NCBI GenBank assembly: GCA_003096235.1
Contig: PIXT01000166.1
Span: forward strand, 1 to 29,579
Direction of reading: 5' to 3'
Length of the DNA: 29,579 bases
Origin: Candidatus Bathyarchaeum sp.
GTDB taxonomy: Archaea > Thermoproteota > Bathyarchaeia > Bathyarchaeales > Bathyarchaeaceae
A program made the position numbers and the translations under genes. Positions 23,534-29,579 of the stretch are shown here, one piece after another (positions within the stretch are counted from its first letter, which is position 1; the number at the start of each line of letters is the position of its first letter). The notes beneath the pieces were generated by a model. The model did no database searches. It was not told where the DNA came from and saw only the letters and a program-made list of their open reading frames with translations.

Positions 23534-23989
23534 CTAATATTTTGCGAGTTCGGGTAAACTTTTTTCTAATTCCCTTTTCAGTTCGGTTGCTATCCTATCG
23601 AGTAGCTGTCTTCCTTCGCTGGTTACTACTCTTCCTTCGTTTCTTTGAGGTCTAACAAGACCCGCTGCTTGAAGTTGTTTTAGCGCGTTTCTAACGATGG
23701 CGCCGCTTCCTTTGCTGGCGTGTTCTGGTTTTGCTCCTCTATCTATTCTGCCGCCGTATTCTTGGCGGAGTAATTCAATGCCTATTGGTCCTTTCACGTA
23801 GATTTTACGTAGAATAGAGGCGCATCGGACGAACCACCAGTCAGGGTTAGTTGGTGGTCTTTGAGTGTAAACGCCAGTTTTGGCGAATGAACTCCATGCG
23901 GGTGGCTTTATTTCATCCACTTCTTCTTTCAGATGATTAGCTAGCTTCTCGATGAGAACTGATGCAGGAATGTCATAAGGTGTCGGCAA
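23534..23989 (-). CDS. rps19e: 30S ribosomal protein eS19
   Basis: A 151-residue small-subunit protein that binds the head of the 30S subunit. Family marks are WSSFAKTGVYTQRPPTNPDWWFVRCASILRK (in parts: AKTGVYTQRPP, DWWFVRCASILRKIY), GIELLRQEYGGRIDRG and the C-terminal winged-helix RNALKQLQAAGLV. Start is TTG with GGAAG about 10 bases upstream; PDCD5 follows after 9 bases. Confidence 0.96.
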   Translation of the reverse strand: MPTPYDIPASVLIEKLANHLKEEVDEIKPPAWSSFAKTGVYTQRPPTNPDWWFVRCASILRKIYVKGPIGIELLRQEYGGRIDRGAKPEHASKGSGAIVRNALKQLQAAGLVRPQRNEGRVVTSEGRQLLDRIATELKRELEKSLPELAKY

Positions 23990-24077
23990 TGCTTCTTCTT
24001 CCTAATTTTCATTCAGTAAGGGAAAAGGCTTGTCTTATATTAGTTTCGTGGTTGCTAAAACAAACTTGATGTATATT

Positions 24078-24356
24078 TTACTGTTTTTTCTTGCTCTTGA
24101 AGAGAAGAAAAGTGTGTCCGCGCACATCAATTAGCTCTGCTTCTGTTTGCTCTGCAATTGTTGTTGCAATAGTTTTTGCTTCTGTTTCATGTAGTGCGGT
24201 TTTCAGTATTTTTGCTTTAATCATTTCTCTTGCTTCAAGTTGCTTGGCAACCTCGCCTATTATCTGGGCTGTCACTCCCTCTTTTCCAATATGCACTGTT
24301 GGGTTCTCAGTGCTGAGTGCAATCTTTATTCGACGCTTCATTTTGGGGGTTAACAC
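24078..24356 (-). CDS. YhbY/CRM-domain RNA-binding protein
   Basis: About 92 residues with the CRM (YhbY) RNA-binding fold, found in bacteria on pre-50S particles and in archaea in ribosomal clusters. It has the GxxG-type motif IGKEGVTAQIIGEVAKQL, then REMIKAKILKT and IAEQTEAELIDVRGHTFLLFK. The frame stays open to 24458, but that extension lies entirely inside the Rpp21 gene. AGGAAAAAACA directly upstream of GTG 24356 gives a 7-base stop/start overlap with Rpp21 (24350), so I take GTG 24356 (or TTG 24353) as start. Confidence 0.88.
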   Translation of the reverse strand: MLTPKMKRRIKIALSTENPTVHIGKEGVTAQIIGEVAKQLEAREMIKAKILKTALHETEAKTIATTIAEQTEAELIDVRGHTFLLFKSKKKQ

Positions 24357-24664
24357 TGTTTTTTCCTGCCTTTTAATGGAATACGGGAGTGTCCGCCACA
24401 ATTTAAGCATGTTATTACCATGTGAGGCTCCCTTCTTTGTTGTATTCTGATACGACAATTTACTCCCGGCAAGATAAAGCTTTTACACTTTCTACAAATG
24501 AGGCTTCTATACTCTTTTGGGAGCCGCAGTCTGGTTCTCATGGCTATTTTGCGTGCAATCTTGATGTAGCGCTGTGCCTGTTCTGGGTCTTCATGGATTA
24601 CTTGCTTGGCTAAGCCAAAAAGTGTGTGAACCCGTTGCAGGGCAATCTGTTTAGTGGAGTTCAT
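24350..24664 (-). CDS. rnp4: RNase P protein component 4 (Rpp21/Rpr2)
   Basis: About 104 residues, one of the archaeal RNase P protein subunits that assists the RNA enzyme in trimming tRNA 5' ends. The N-terminal helices (IALQRVHTLFGLAKQ, DPEQAQRYIKIARKIAMR) and the zinc ribbon C..C/C..C (ICRKCKSF; CLNCGGH) are typical. The frame extends to ATG 24694, but GAGGGG at 24674-24679 is well placed for the ATG at 24664. It heads the ribosomal cluster and overlaps the YhbY gene by 7 bases. Confidence 0.9.
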   Translation of the reverse strand: MNSTKQIALQRVHTLFGLAKQVIHEDPEQAQRYIKIARKIAMRTRLRLPKEYRSLICRKCKSFILPGVNCRIRIQQRREPHMVITCLNCGGHSRIPLKGRKKQC

Positions 24665-24710
24665 CGCAGTTAACCCCTCTTGTGTTGTATGCATTAAGTT
24701 TTGTGAGCTT

Positions 24711-25922
24711 TTAAAACATGAAGTATGTTATGATCGCCGCAATCATGGAAACTGCTGTTGCAGGTATCAAATATTTAAGACCACTATTCATTGACGACTT
24801 GAAGTACTGGGCAGTGAACACAAGACACAGGTGTGTTGGGGCAATCATGTAGCCCAGATACGCTGAAATATAGAGCAGGCTCGCAGTTTTAGGAATAAAC
24901 GTTATGGTTTGTGCAAGAATCGGGACACTGAGTGCAATTGCACCCGAGGTGGAGCCGATAAGAAACGCTAGAACTGCTGGGACAACTGATAGCAGTACTA
25001 TTGCGGGCATGTTGGTGTTTGCTAGTGTGTTGCCGATGATGTCTGAGGCGCCAGACGCTACTGTAACGTTTTTGAGCAGTAACGCGCCAAAAGCGGCTAA
25101 TGTTACTTCCCAGATTGGCTTGTTTTTCAGAGTTTTTTTGATTACTGATGCCTTTGTTTTTGTTATTACCAGAATTGTGGCTGCTCCTGCCATTGTTGCG
25201 ATTGCTATGTTCACGTTTAATGCCGCAGTCAAAACAACCGTGATGATTATGGGCAAAAAAGAAATCAGCAACAATTTGAAGTTTGCTTTAGGGTTTGTTT
25301 GTGTTTTTTCGTCATCTATTTTTGGGTTATGAGTGTTTCTTAATCCTATGACATATCCAACTGCAATCATAACCATTACAACAAAGATTTGTCGGACAAT
25401 AAGCGCGTCTATGCTTGTTTGGGTTAATGCAGCTGTTAAGATGATGAACTGGGTTACAGGATAAACAGGTATGATTGCATGCCTGAACCAGATGTTGATG
25501 AATGTTTTCTTTGATTCGTCAAGTCCAAGTTTGTCTGCTTCAGCATCCACCATAGGCGCCGACATCAAAGCTCCGCCAGCAACAGGCATCAACCCGATAA
25601 CCGCTGGAAGCACGCTGGCAGTGACCTTTGGGTTTTTGATGAACGCTCCCAAGCTTTTGGTTAAATCGTTGACTAGTCCTGTTTCTTTGTAGAGGATGCT
25701 CATTAGCATAATGAATAAGCTGGCGAAGACCAGCGTCAAGGTTGTTTGTTCCATGCTTGTTTGAAGTAATACTGTTCCTGTTTCCCAGATTCCTAGAGAC
25801 AAAAAACCCATCAGAAATGCCGCTAGAGTCAGTGAGATGCCTAATCCTACTTGTCTATACATCAGGACAACAAACAGGATGATTGAAACAACAAAAACGA
25901 GTAGGGGATTAAAGAAACTCAC
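24711..25922 (-). CDS. DUF401-family integral membrane protein
   Basis: A 403-residue permease-like protein with about ten membrane segments. The stretch VIGLMPVAGGALMSAPMVDAEADKLGLD near residue 115 is the DUF401 signature (in parts: LMPVAGGALMSAPMVD), followed by KKTFINIWFRHAIIPVYP. The family is often described as a permease related to the IT superfamily (gluconate and citrate types) but its substrate is unknown. It starts at GTG 25922; the Rpp21 gene begins about 47 bases past its end on the same strand, so co-transcription is possible though the roles look unrelated. Confidence 0.82.
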   Translation of the reverse strand: MSFFNPLLVFVVSIILFVVLMYRQVGLGISLTLAAFLMGFLSLGIWETGTVLLQTSMEQTTLTLVFASLFIMLMSILYKETGLVNDLTKSLGAFIKNPKVTASVLPAVIGLMPVAGGALMSAPMVDAEADKLGLDESKKTFINIWFRHAIIPVYPVTQFIILTAALTQTSIDALIVRQIFVVMVMIAVGYVIGLRNTHNPKIDDEKTQTNPKANFKLLLISFLPIIITVVLTAALNVNIAIATMAGAATILVITKTKASVIKKTLKNKPIWEVTLAAFGALLLKNVTVASGASDIIGNTLANTNMPAIVLLSVVPAVLAFLIGSTSGAIALSVPILAQTITFIPKTASLLYISAYLGYMIAPTHLCLVFTAQYFKSSMNSGLKYLIPATAVSMIAAIITYFMF

Positions 25923-26022
25923 CTGAAATATACTTCCATTTGTCTGAAGCTGAATACCTGTGTTCCTTAACTAAAAAGTTAATCCATATCTAATCTGTTT
26001 ATCAAAACAGGTTCTGGGTTCG

Positions 26023-26030
26023 TTTAAATA
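26023..26030 (+). promoter_or_regulatory. TATA box of the metalloprotease gene
   Basis: TTTAAATA centred near 26027 predicts a transcription start near 26053, so the start codon must lie after that: GTG 26068 or GTG 26077. Confidence 0.6.
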
Positions 26031-26067
26031 GAAAATCATAAGTTTGTGTACCCCTACTGTATATGTA

Positions 26068-26955
26068 GTGTCAAATGTGAGAAAACTCGCATTAACCTCC
26101 ATTCTGTTGTTACTTCTTTGCTCAACGTTTGTGCTGGTTGCTTCATGCCCAACAAAAGCACAAGCAGTCTACCACATAGACGTCAATACATACACATGGG
26201 ATCATCCAACAATAAGCATTAGCATATTACCCCCAGAGAACGAACAATGGTGGGATCAGTCCTACCTTAATGCCACGCTTCGCGCCATAGCCCAATGGAA
26301 CGACGCAATCCAACAGTTCGCATCAAACTACACAGACTTCACGTATCTTTCAGGCGTCAGCTTGGTTCCAACAATAAACCATCAAAACGTTTCTGGCTTT
26401 GACATTTACCTCGGATGGATACCAGAATGTGAAAGCGAAACTACAATCGGACAAACCCGAGCACGTGTCACTTCACCATGCACAATAATAAACAGCACAA
26501 TTTGCCTTGCCGCAAAAGCCCCAAGCGGTCATGTCATGAATGAAGTTGACCTGCAAAACATTGTTGTCCACGAGCTAGGACACAACTTTGCTCTGTCGCA
26601 CTCCAACCATTCTGGCGACGTCATGTATTCCAAAGTCTACTACAGGAAAACTGTTAAACCGCTTTCAACGCTTGATCTTTACGCTGTTTCCCAAACTTTC
26701 AGATGGTTATCCACTTCTACACAGTTCAATTCAAGCGCGTGCCCTCAAGAGTCACAGTTAACTCTGCCCGCTAACCTTTCTTATATTCACTTGGAGATAG
26801 CTGATGAAAATCTTCCAGTTTATCCGCCTTTAGCCTTCGTAGAATATGCTGCCGAACTGTTTCTACGCACAGAAACCCTGATTGTTATCTTAGTTGCGGT
26901 GGTTCTGATTGCCCCTATACTGGTGATTGTTATGCGCCGAAAGAAACCGCAATAA
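26068..26955 (+). CDS. secreted membrane-anchored zinc metalloprotease, matrixin-like
   Basis: About 295 residues. A signal peptide (ALTSILLLLLCSTFVLVA) is followed by an extracellular zincin domain. The zinc site is HELGHNFALSH: H168, E169, H172 and H178 from the GTG 26068 start, with the Met-turn DVMYS 15 residues after the third zinc histidine region. The usual metzincin glycine (HExxHxxG) is Ala here. A C-terminal helix (ILVAVVLIAPILVIVM) and RRKK anchor it in the membrane, protein facing out. Many N-x-S/T sites (for example NATL, NYTD, NVSG, NSTI, NHSG) suggest N-glycosylation. The frame is open to TTG 26044, but the TATA box at 26023-26030 puts transcription start after that codon. Confidence 0.85.
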   Translation: MSNVRKLALTSILLLLLCSTFVLVASCPTKAQAVYHIDVNTYTWDHPTISISILPPENEQWWDQSYLNATLRAIAQWNDAIQQFASNYTDFTYLSGVSLVPTINHQNVSGFDIYLGWIPECESETTIGQTRARVTSPCTIINSTICLAAKAPSGHVMNEVDLQNIVVHELGHNFALSHSNHSGDVMYSKVYYRKTVKPLSTLDLYAVSQTFRWLSTSTQFNSSACPQESQLTLPANLSYIHLEIADENLPVYPPLAFVEYAAELFLRTETLIVILVAVVLIAPILVIVMRRKKPQ

Positions 26956-26960
26956 ATTTT

Positions 26961-27368
26961 TTAGTTTAAACCTAAAATGATTCCCCAAAACGTTGGAGCA
27001 GCAAATGTTGTTAAGAGAACAACGCTCCACAATCTTCCTTTAATTATATTGTAGTCTGCGATCAAGTGGCTCCATGAATGCCCTATTATGTAGTGCCCAA
27101 AACCGAACTCAAATATCACAGTTATCGTCAACCAAAAAGCACCAACCATCAGCAAATCTGCTAATGTCACCGTTGATGATATGCTATTAACGAACAGGTA
27201 CGTTATTGCCAACGTATAAGCAACAGCAATAAGTGAACTGATAACATGCCCCTTGTGTTCACTTAGTTTTGGAGCATACACAGAGTTTCTGATGATTCCG
27301 TTTATGATCGCCAAAACAAGAAACACCAGCCAAACTCCAACGGCATACAAGAACAGCGTAATCTCCAC
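26961..27368 (-). CDS. four-helix membrane protein, unknown function
   Basis: A 135-residue integral membrane protein: segments at about 5-25, 43-62, 72-92 and 112-132. Between helices 3 and 4 the conserved-looking loop FEFGFGHYIIGHSWSHLIADYN, read in parts FGHYIIGHSW and HLIADYNIIKGR, contains three histidines that could bind metal or heme. Similar proteins occur in archaea and bacteria without an established role, and I do not assign one. GTG start 27368 with GAGGTG about 7 bases upstream and T/A-rich promoter sequence near 27400. It converges on the metalloprotease with a 5-base gap. Confidence 0.6.
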   Translation of the reverse strand: MEITLFLYAVGVWLVFLVLAIINGIIRNSVYAPKLSEHKGHVISSLIAVAYTLAITYLFVNSISSTVTLADLLMVGAFWLTITVIFEFGFGHYIIGHSWSHLIADYNIIKGRLWSVVLLTTFAAPTFWGIILGLN

Positions 27369-27567
27369 TTATAGCACCTCTACGATTCTTTGATTACGGC
27401 TTATTTGAATTTTTAACCAAATACACGATACACCTGCGTGCTCCTGAAAGTTTCTCACATTTGCATGAACGAAAAATCTGATTTTGATATGCACTGAGCT
27501 TTCCACCATGCTATTACTGAACAATGTCGATTACAAAAAATTGAATTTTGAATAAATTCTGAAAAAA

Positions 27568-27575
27568 TTTTATAT
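27568..27575 (+). promoter_or_regulatory. TATA box of the sequon-repeat protein
   Basis: TTTTATAT centred near 27572, placing transcription start near 27598, about 13 bases before the ATG at 27611. Confidence 0.5.
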
Positions 27576-27610
27576 GCTTTTCGCTTGAGTCGTAAGCGGA
27601 AGCAAGAAAA

Positions 27611-28075
27611 ATGAACAAAGCCCTGATTTTAGTTTTAGCCGTAGTGCTGATAGCCCTTTTAGGCAGCGCACTTTTAGTGACATATTACGGTTCTGGGGAT
27701 GAAGACGCTGCCGCTCCAGAGAACGAAGAAAGCAGTCAACCAAAAAACGAGCCAGCCAATGTTACCTTTCCTGAAGACGTTTTTATCTCCACTGTTCCCT
27801 TTGACGCGTTCAACCGAACTATTGCTGACCGTGAATTCAATGGAACCTTTCCTGACGGCGCATTTAATGGCACCCTTCCAGAAAACGGATTTAACGGCAC
27901 TATCCCCGAAGACCTGTCTAACATCACCAACCCATTCATGAGTAACCTTACCGATGAGCAACAAACAATACTTAACAAGACAATCCAAGACCTACGCGAA
28001 TCAGGAGCCACTCAAGAAGAAATCATGGCTGCAACTATGGAGTTGATGGAAGAGTTTGGAGTTCAAACTCCCTAG
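27611..28075 (+). CDS. membrane-tethered secreted protein with 9-residue sequon repeats
   Basis: A 154-residue protein: an uncleaved or cleaved N-terminal helix (LILVLAVVLIALLGSALLV), an acidic linker (28-48), then seven consecutive 9-residue units at residues 49-111 built as x-N-x-T-x-P-(acidic)-x-x; the best are FNGTFPDGA, FNGTLPENG and FNGTIPEDL. Five of the seven contain an N-x-T glycosylation sequon in the same register. The tail (114-154) is helical (QTILNKTIQDLRESGATQEEI). The regular spacing suggests a glycosylated stalk or a beta-solenoid-like display. No family is known to me. Confidence 0.7.
   Translation: MNKALILVLAVVLIALLGSALLVTYYGSGDEDAAAPENEESSQPKNEPANVTFPEDVFISTVPFDAFNRTIADREFNGTFPDGAFNGTLPENGFNGTIPEDLSNITNPFMSNLTDEQQTILNKTIQDLRESGATQEEIMAATMELMEEFGVQTP
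27755..27943 (+). repeat. 27-base tandem repeat, seven units
   Basis: Seven in-frame 27-base units with DNA drift but a preserved amino-acid register. Units 4 to 6 (FNGT-type) are the most alike, which suggests recent duplication in the middle of the array. Confidence 0.6.
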
Positions 28076-28222
28076 AACCCAAAAAAATGAACCCTAACAA
28101 CAACTCCATTTTGCTTTTTAACGAACAAAACTCGAAACTTAATTTGTACCCTAAAACCCAACAACTTTGGAGCTTAAACTTTTTATCATGACAACATGAA
28201 CCTAATCTAGTGTGTATCAACT

Positions 28223-28921
28223 TTGCTCACTTTCATCTTGGCTGAGGCTGCACTCGAAACAGTTCCAATGCAATTATGGAATCACCCCTCAGTTCGTCGC
28301 CACTCCAAAAGACAACGAAAACCCCCAAAACAGCTTCTACTAGACAGATCACTGCACCACGCAGCCATGAGACAGCTAGAAGATAACCTGAAAAGAGGAC
28401 GCCCCGACATAACACATTTTGTTTTGCTTGAAGCTTTAGGTTCCCCGCTAAACAAAGAGCAGAATCTCCAAGTATACGTGCACACAAACCAAGACTGCGT
28501 CATCACCGTTAATCCAGCAACTCGGCTGCCAAAAAACTACAACCGCTTCATCGGACTAATGGAACAGCTATTCCAGCAGGGAACGGTTCCCTCTGAAGGA
28601 GAAACCCTACTCAAACTGGAACATAAAACATTGCAGCAGCTCCTCAAAGAAACAAAACCTGACCCTGTTCTTGCCTTTAGCACAGAAGGCAAACCAAAAA
28701 CCATCCAAGAAGCAATTTTTAGCATTCAAACAAAACAACACCCCGCAGTGATTATCGGAGGGTTTCCCCACGGACACTTCTCACAAACTACGGCTCACCT
28801 AGTGGACGAAACCGTCTGCGTGGACTCACAGATGCTGGAAGCATGGACAATAACCTCTAGGATAATCTACGAGTACGAACGTACGCTCTTGTTACATACG
28901 AAAAGGCTTGGAATGCACTAG
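28223..28921 (+). CDS. nep1: rRNA pseudouridine N1-methyltransferase Nep1 (Emg1)
   Basis: A 232-residue SPOUT-class methyltransferase that N1-methylates a pseudouridine in helix 35 of 16S rRNA (counterpart of yeast 18S position 1191) and acts in small-subunit assembly. Family marks are FILAEAALETVP, the HPSVRRHSKRQRKPPKQLLLDRSLHH segment (in parts: RRHSKRQRKPPKQLLLDRSL), LLEALGSPLN, ITVNPATRLPKNYNRFIGLMEQL and the SAM-knot stretch VIIGGFPHGHF. TTG start; the length is normal for archaea. The stop overlaps the convergent membrane gene by 4 bases. Confidence 0.95.
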   Translation: MLTFILAEAALETVPMQLWNHPSVRRHSKRQRKPPKQLLLDRSLHHAAMRQLEDNLKRGRPDITHFVLLEALGSPLNKEQNLQVYVHTNQDCVITVNPATRLPKNYNRFIGLMEQLFQQGTVPSEGETLLKLEHKTLQQLLKETKPDPVLAFSTEGKPKTIQEAIFSIQTKQHPAVIIGGFPHGHFSQTTAHLVDETVCVDSQMLEAWTITSRIIYEYERTLLLHTKRLGMH

Positions 28922-29367
28922 AAATAGATCAAGATGTATGTGGCTATTCCAAACGCAAGCGAAAATAGCCAAAGCAGCAGCGTTATATCCATAATTCTTT
29001 TTAGTTTATAGCAGCCCGCAGTGTTTGAAGCATTAATTGCCCACTTTACGACAAGAAATATCGCCAAAATTATTGCTATAGTTCCTGGAACTACATGTAG
29101 CCAAGTCGTTTGAACTAACGCAAGGTCGATTTCGCTGGAGAAAAACGCGAAAGATTCAGAAAATATTGGACCCATAACCAAAACAAAAGTCAGGATATGC
29201 ACAATCACTGCAATTCCCATAGTTGCTCCATGATGCTTTAGTTTGCCTTTCTTTTTATAGTATAGACTTACGAAGATAATTATCAGCGTTAGAATCTGTG
29301 TCAACATGTTCAAGTCAGTATGAACAAACCTAGGATGACCTAGACCAATACCTAACATAATTATCAC
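28918..29367 (-). CDS. four-helix membrane protein, DUF420-like
   Basis: A 149-residue membrane protein with four helices (about 20-38, 47-68, 83-107 and 123-148). Histidines sit near helix ends (KLKHHGATMGIAVIVHIL, TTWLHVVPG), which resembles DUF420 and heme-binding four-helix proteins linked to respiratory oxidases. I see no oxidase genes in the window, so function is open. It lies between Nep1 (convergent, 4-base overlap) and the tRNA gene. An alternative start at an internal Met is possible. Confidence 0.55.
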   Translation of the reverse strand: MIIMLGIGLGHPRFVHTDLNMLTQILTLIIIFVSLYYKKKGKLKHHGATMGIAVIVHILTFVLVMGPIFSESFAFFSSEIDLALVQTTWLHVVPGTIAIILAIFLVVKWAINASNTAGCYKLKRIMDITLLLWLFSLAFGIATYILIYF

Positions 29368-29414
29368 ATTTACTTACACGATAAGTGCAAATAGCTTTTT
29401 CTGCAAAAATGTGG

Positions 29415-29504
29415 TGGTGCGGCCGCCGGGATTTGAACCCGGGATTACAGGCTTGGAAGGCTTACACCAGATGTCTGTGTCCTACCAGGCTAGACTACAA
29501 CCGC
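29415..29504 (-). tRNA. tRNA-Gly (anticodon UCC) with a 13-base intron
   Basis: All arms are present: acceptor GCGGTTG with CGGCCGC (29504-29498 and 29425-29419), D arm GTCT/GGAC, T arm CCGGG-TTCAAAT-CCCGG, a 5-base variable loop, discriminator A at 29418, and CCA encoded at 29415-29417. The anticodon UCC is at 29455-29457. The anticodon stem pairs properly (CAGGC with GCCTG) only when 13 bases (29462-29474) are removed, giving a 74-base mature tRNA plus CCA. A TATA-like CATAAAAG lies near 29536-29543, upstream on the minus strand. Confidence 0.93.
29462..29474 (-). other. tRNA intron at the non-canonical position 29/30
   Basis: Minus-strand sequence ACATCTGGTGTAA, between G29 and G30 of the tRNA. 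A bulge-helix-bulge forms around it: outer pairs A21-G22-G23 with C31-C32-U33, a central 4-bp helix ACAC/GUGU, and 3-base bulges AGA and AAG cut after their second base. That is the motif recognised by the archaeal splicing endonuclease. Confidence 0.9.
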
Positions 29505-29579
29505 ACATCAGATTAACCGCAGATTAATGCAGTAAACGTCTTTTATGAACTTTTTCTCTAATAAATAAACTTTCAACAC

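Noticed and set aside
27440..27530. CTGA/TGATATG pairs suggesting a C/D box guide RNA
   Set aside because: The C-box (RTGATGA) consensus is not met and there is no terminal stem.
1..29579. CRISPR arrays, insertion sequences, integrases, prophage
   Set aside because: No regularly spaced direct repeats, transposase or integrase motifs were seen; the only repeats are the protein-coding tandem units and the pair flanking the phosphate operon.

Overview
The window is a stretch of archaeal chromosome with no sign of phage, plasmid, insertion sequence or CRISPR. It encodes aIF6, eS19, eL31, eL39, eL20 (LX), eS26, prefoldin alpha, PDCD5, the RNase P subunit Rpp21, Nep1, archaeal-type ProRS and ThrRS, a tungsten aldehyde:ferredoxin oxidoreductase and an archaetidylinositol-phosphate-synthase-like enzyme. 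eS26 together with a tRNA intron at a non-canonical position points to the TACK side of the Archaea. The style of the small winged-helix proteins and the beta-propeller surface protein suggests Bathyarchaeia, but this is an inference that the sequence alone does not settle. Promoters look archaeal (TTTAAATA-type boxes 10 to 40 bases before starts, some leaderless), and starts are a mix of ATG, GTG and TTG.

Layout. 1-1600: AT-rich, with a small winged-helix gene, two short minus-strand genes, an orphan coding remnant and two inverted repeats. 1746-3452 (minus): a DedA/VTT membrane protein and a CaCA cation exchanger. 3605-7670 (plus): AOR, ProRS and a CDP-alcohol phosphatidyltransferase. 7695-8994 (minus): eS26, then a TrmB-family regulator split by a frameshift. 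9206-16495 (plus): a large cell-surface beta-propeller protein, a small Zn protein, full-length ThrRS, a branched-chain aminotransferase, and an ornithine-carbamoyltransferase-like enzyme with an altered substrate loop. A frameshifted small membrane protein lies divergent to that last gene. 16616-18242 (minus): a PiT phosphate transporter with its DUF47 partner, flanked on both sides by copies of one ~53-base repeat. 18529-25922 (minus): NAD synthetase and the translation/secretion cluster Rpp21 - YhbY - eS19 - PDCD5 - eL39 - eL31 - aIF6 - eL20 - prefoldin alpha - FtsY, preceded by a DUF401 permease. 26068-29367: a secreted metalloprotease, two small membrane proteins, a tethered protein with a 9-residue sequon repeat, and Nep1. 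29415-29504 (minus): tRNA-Gly(UCC) with a 13-base intron.

How the genes fit together. The right-hand minus cluster is a compact ribosome-biogenesis and protein-targeting unit with short gaps or overlaps between genes. Nep1 and ProRS/ThrRS add to the translation theme. The PiT/DUF47 pair is one phosphate-uptake operon.

The most striking observations are: eL39, whose expected initiator codon reads ACG with no usable alternative; the tRNA-Gly intron at 29/30, which folds into a textbook bulge-helix-bulge; the repeat pair flanking the phosphate operon; the OTC-like enzyme with DME in place of the ornithine-binding SMG; and two minus-strand genes that read through only with a frameshift.
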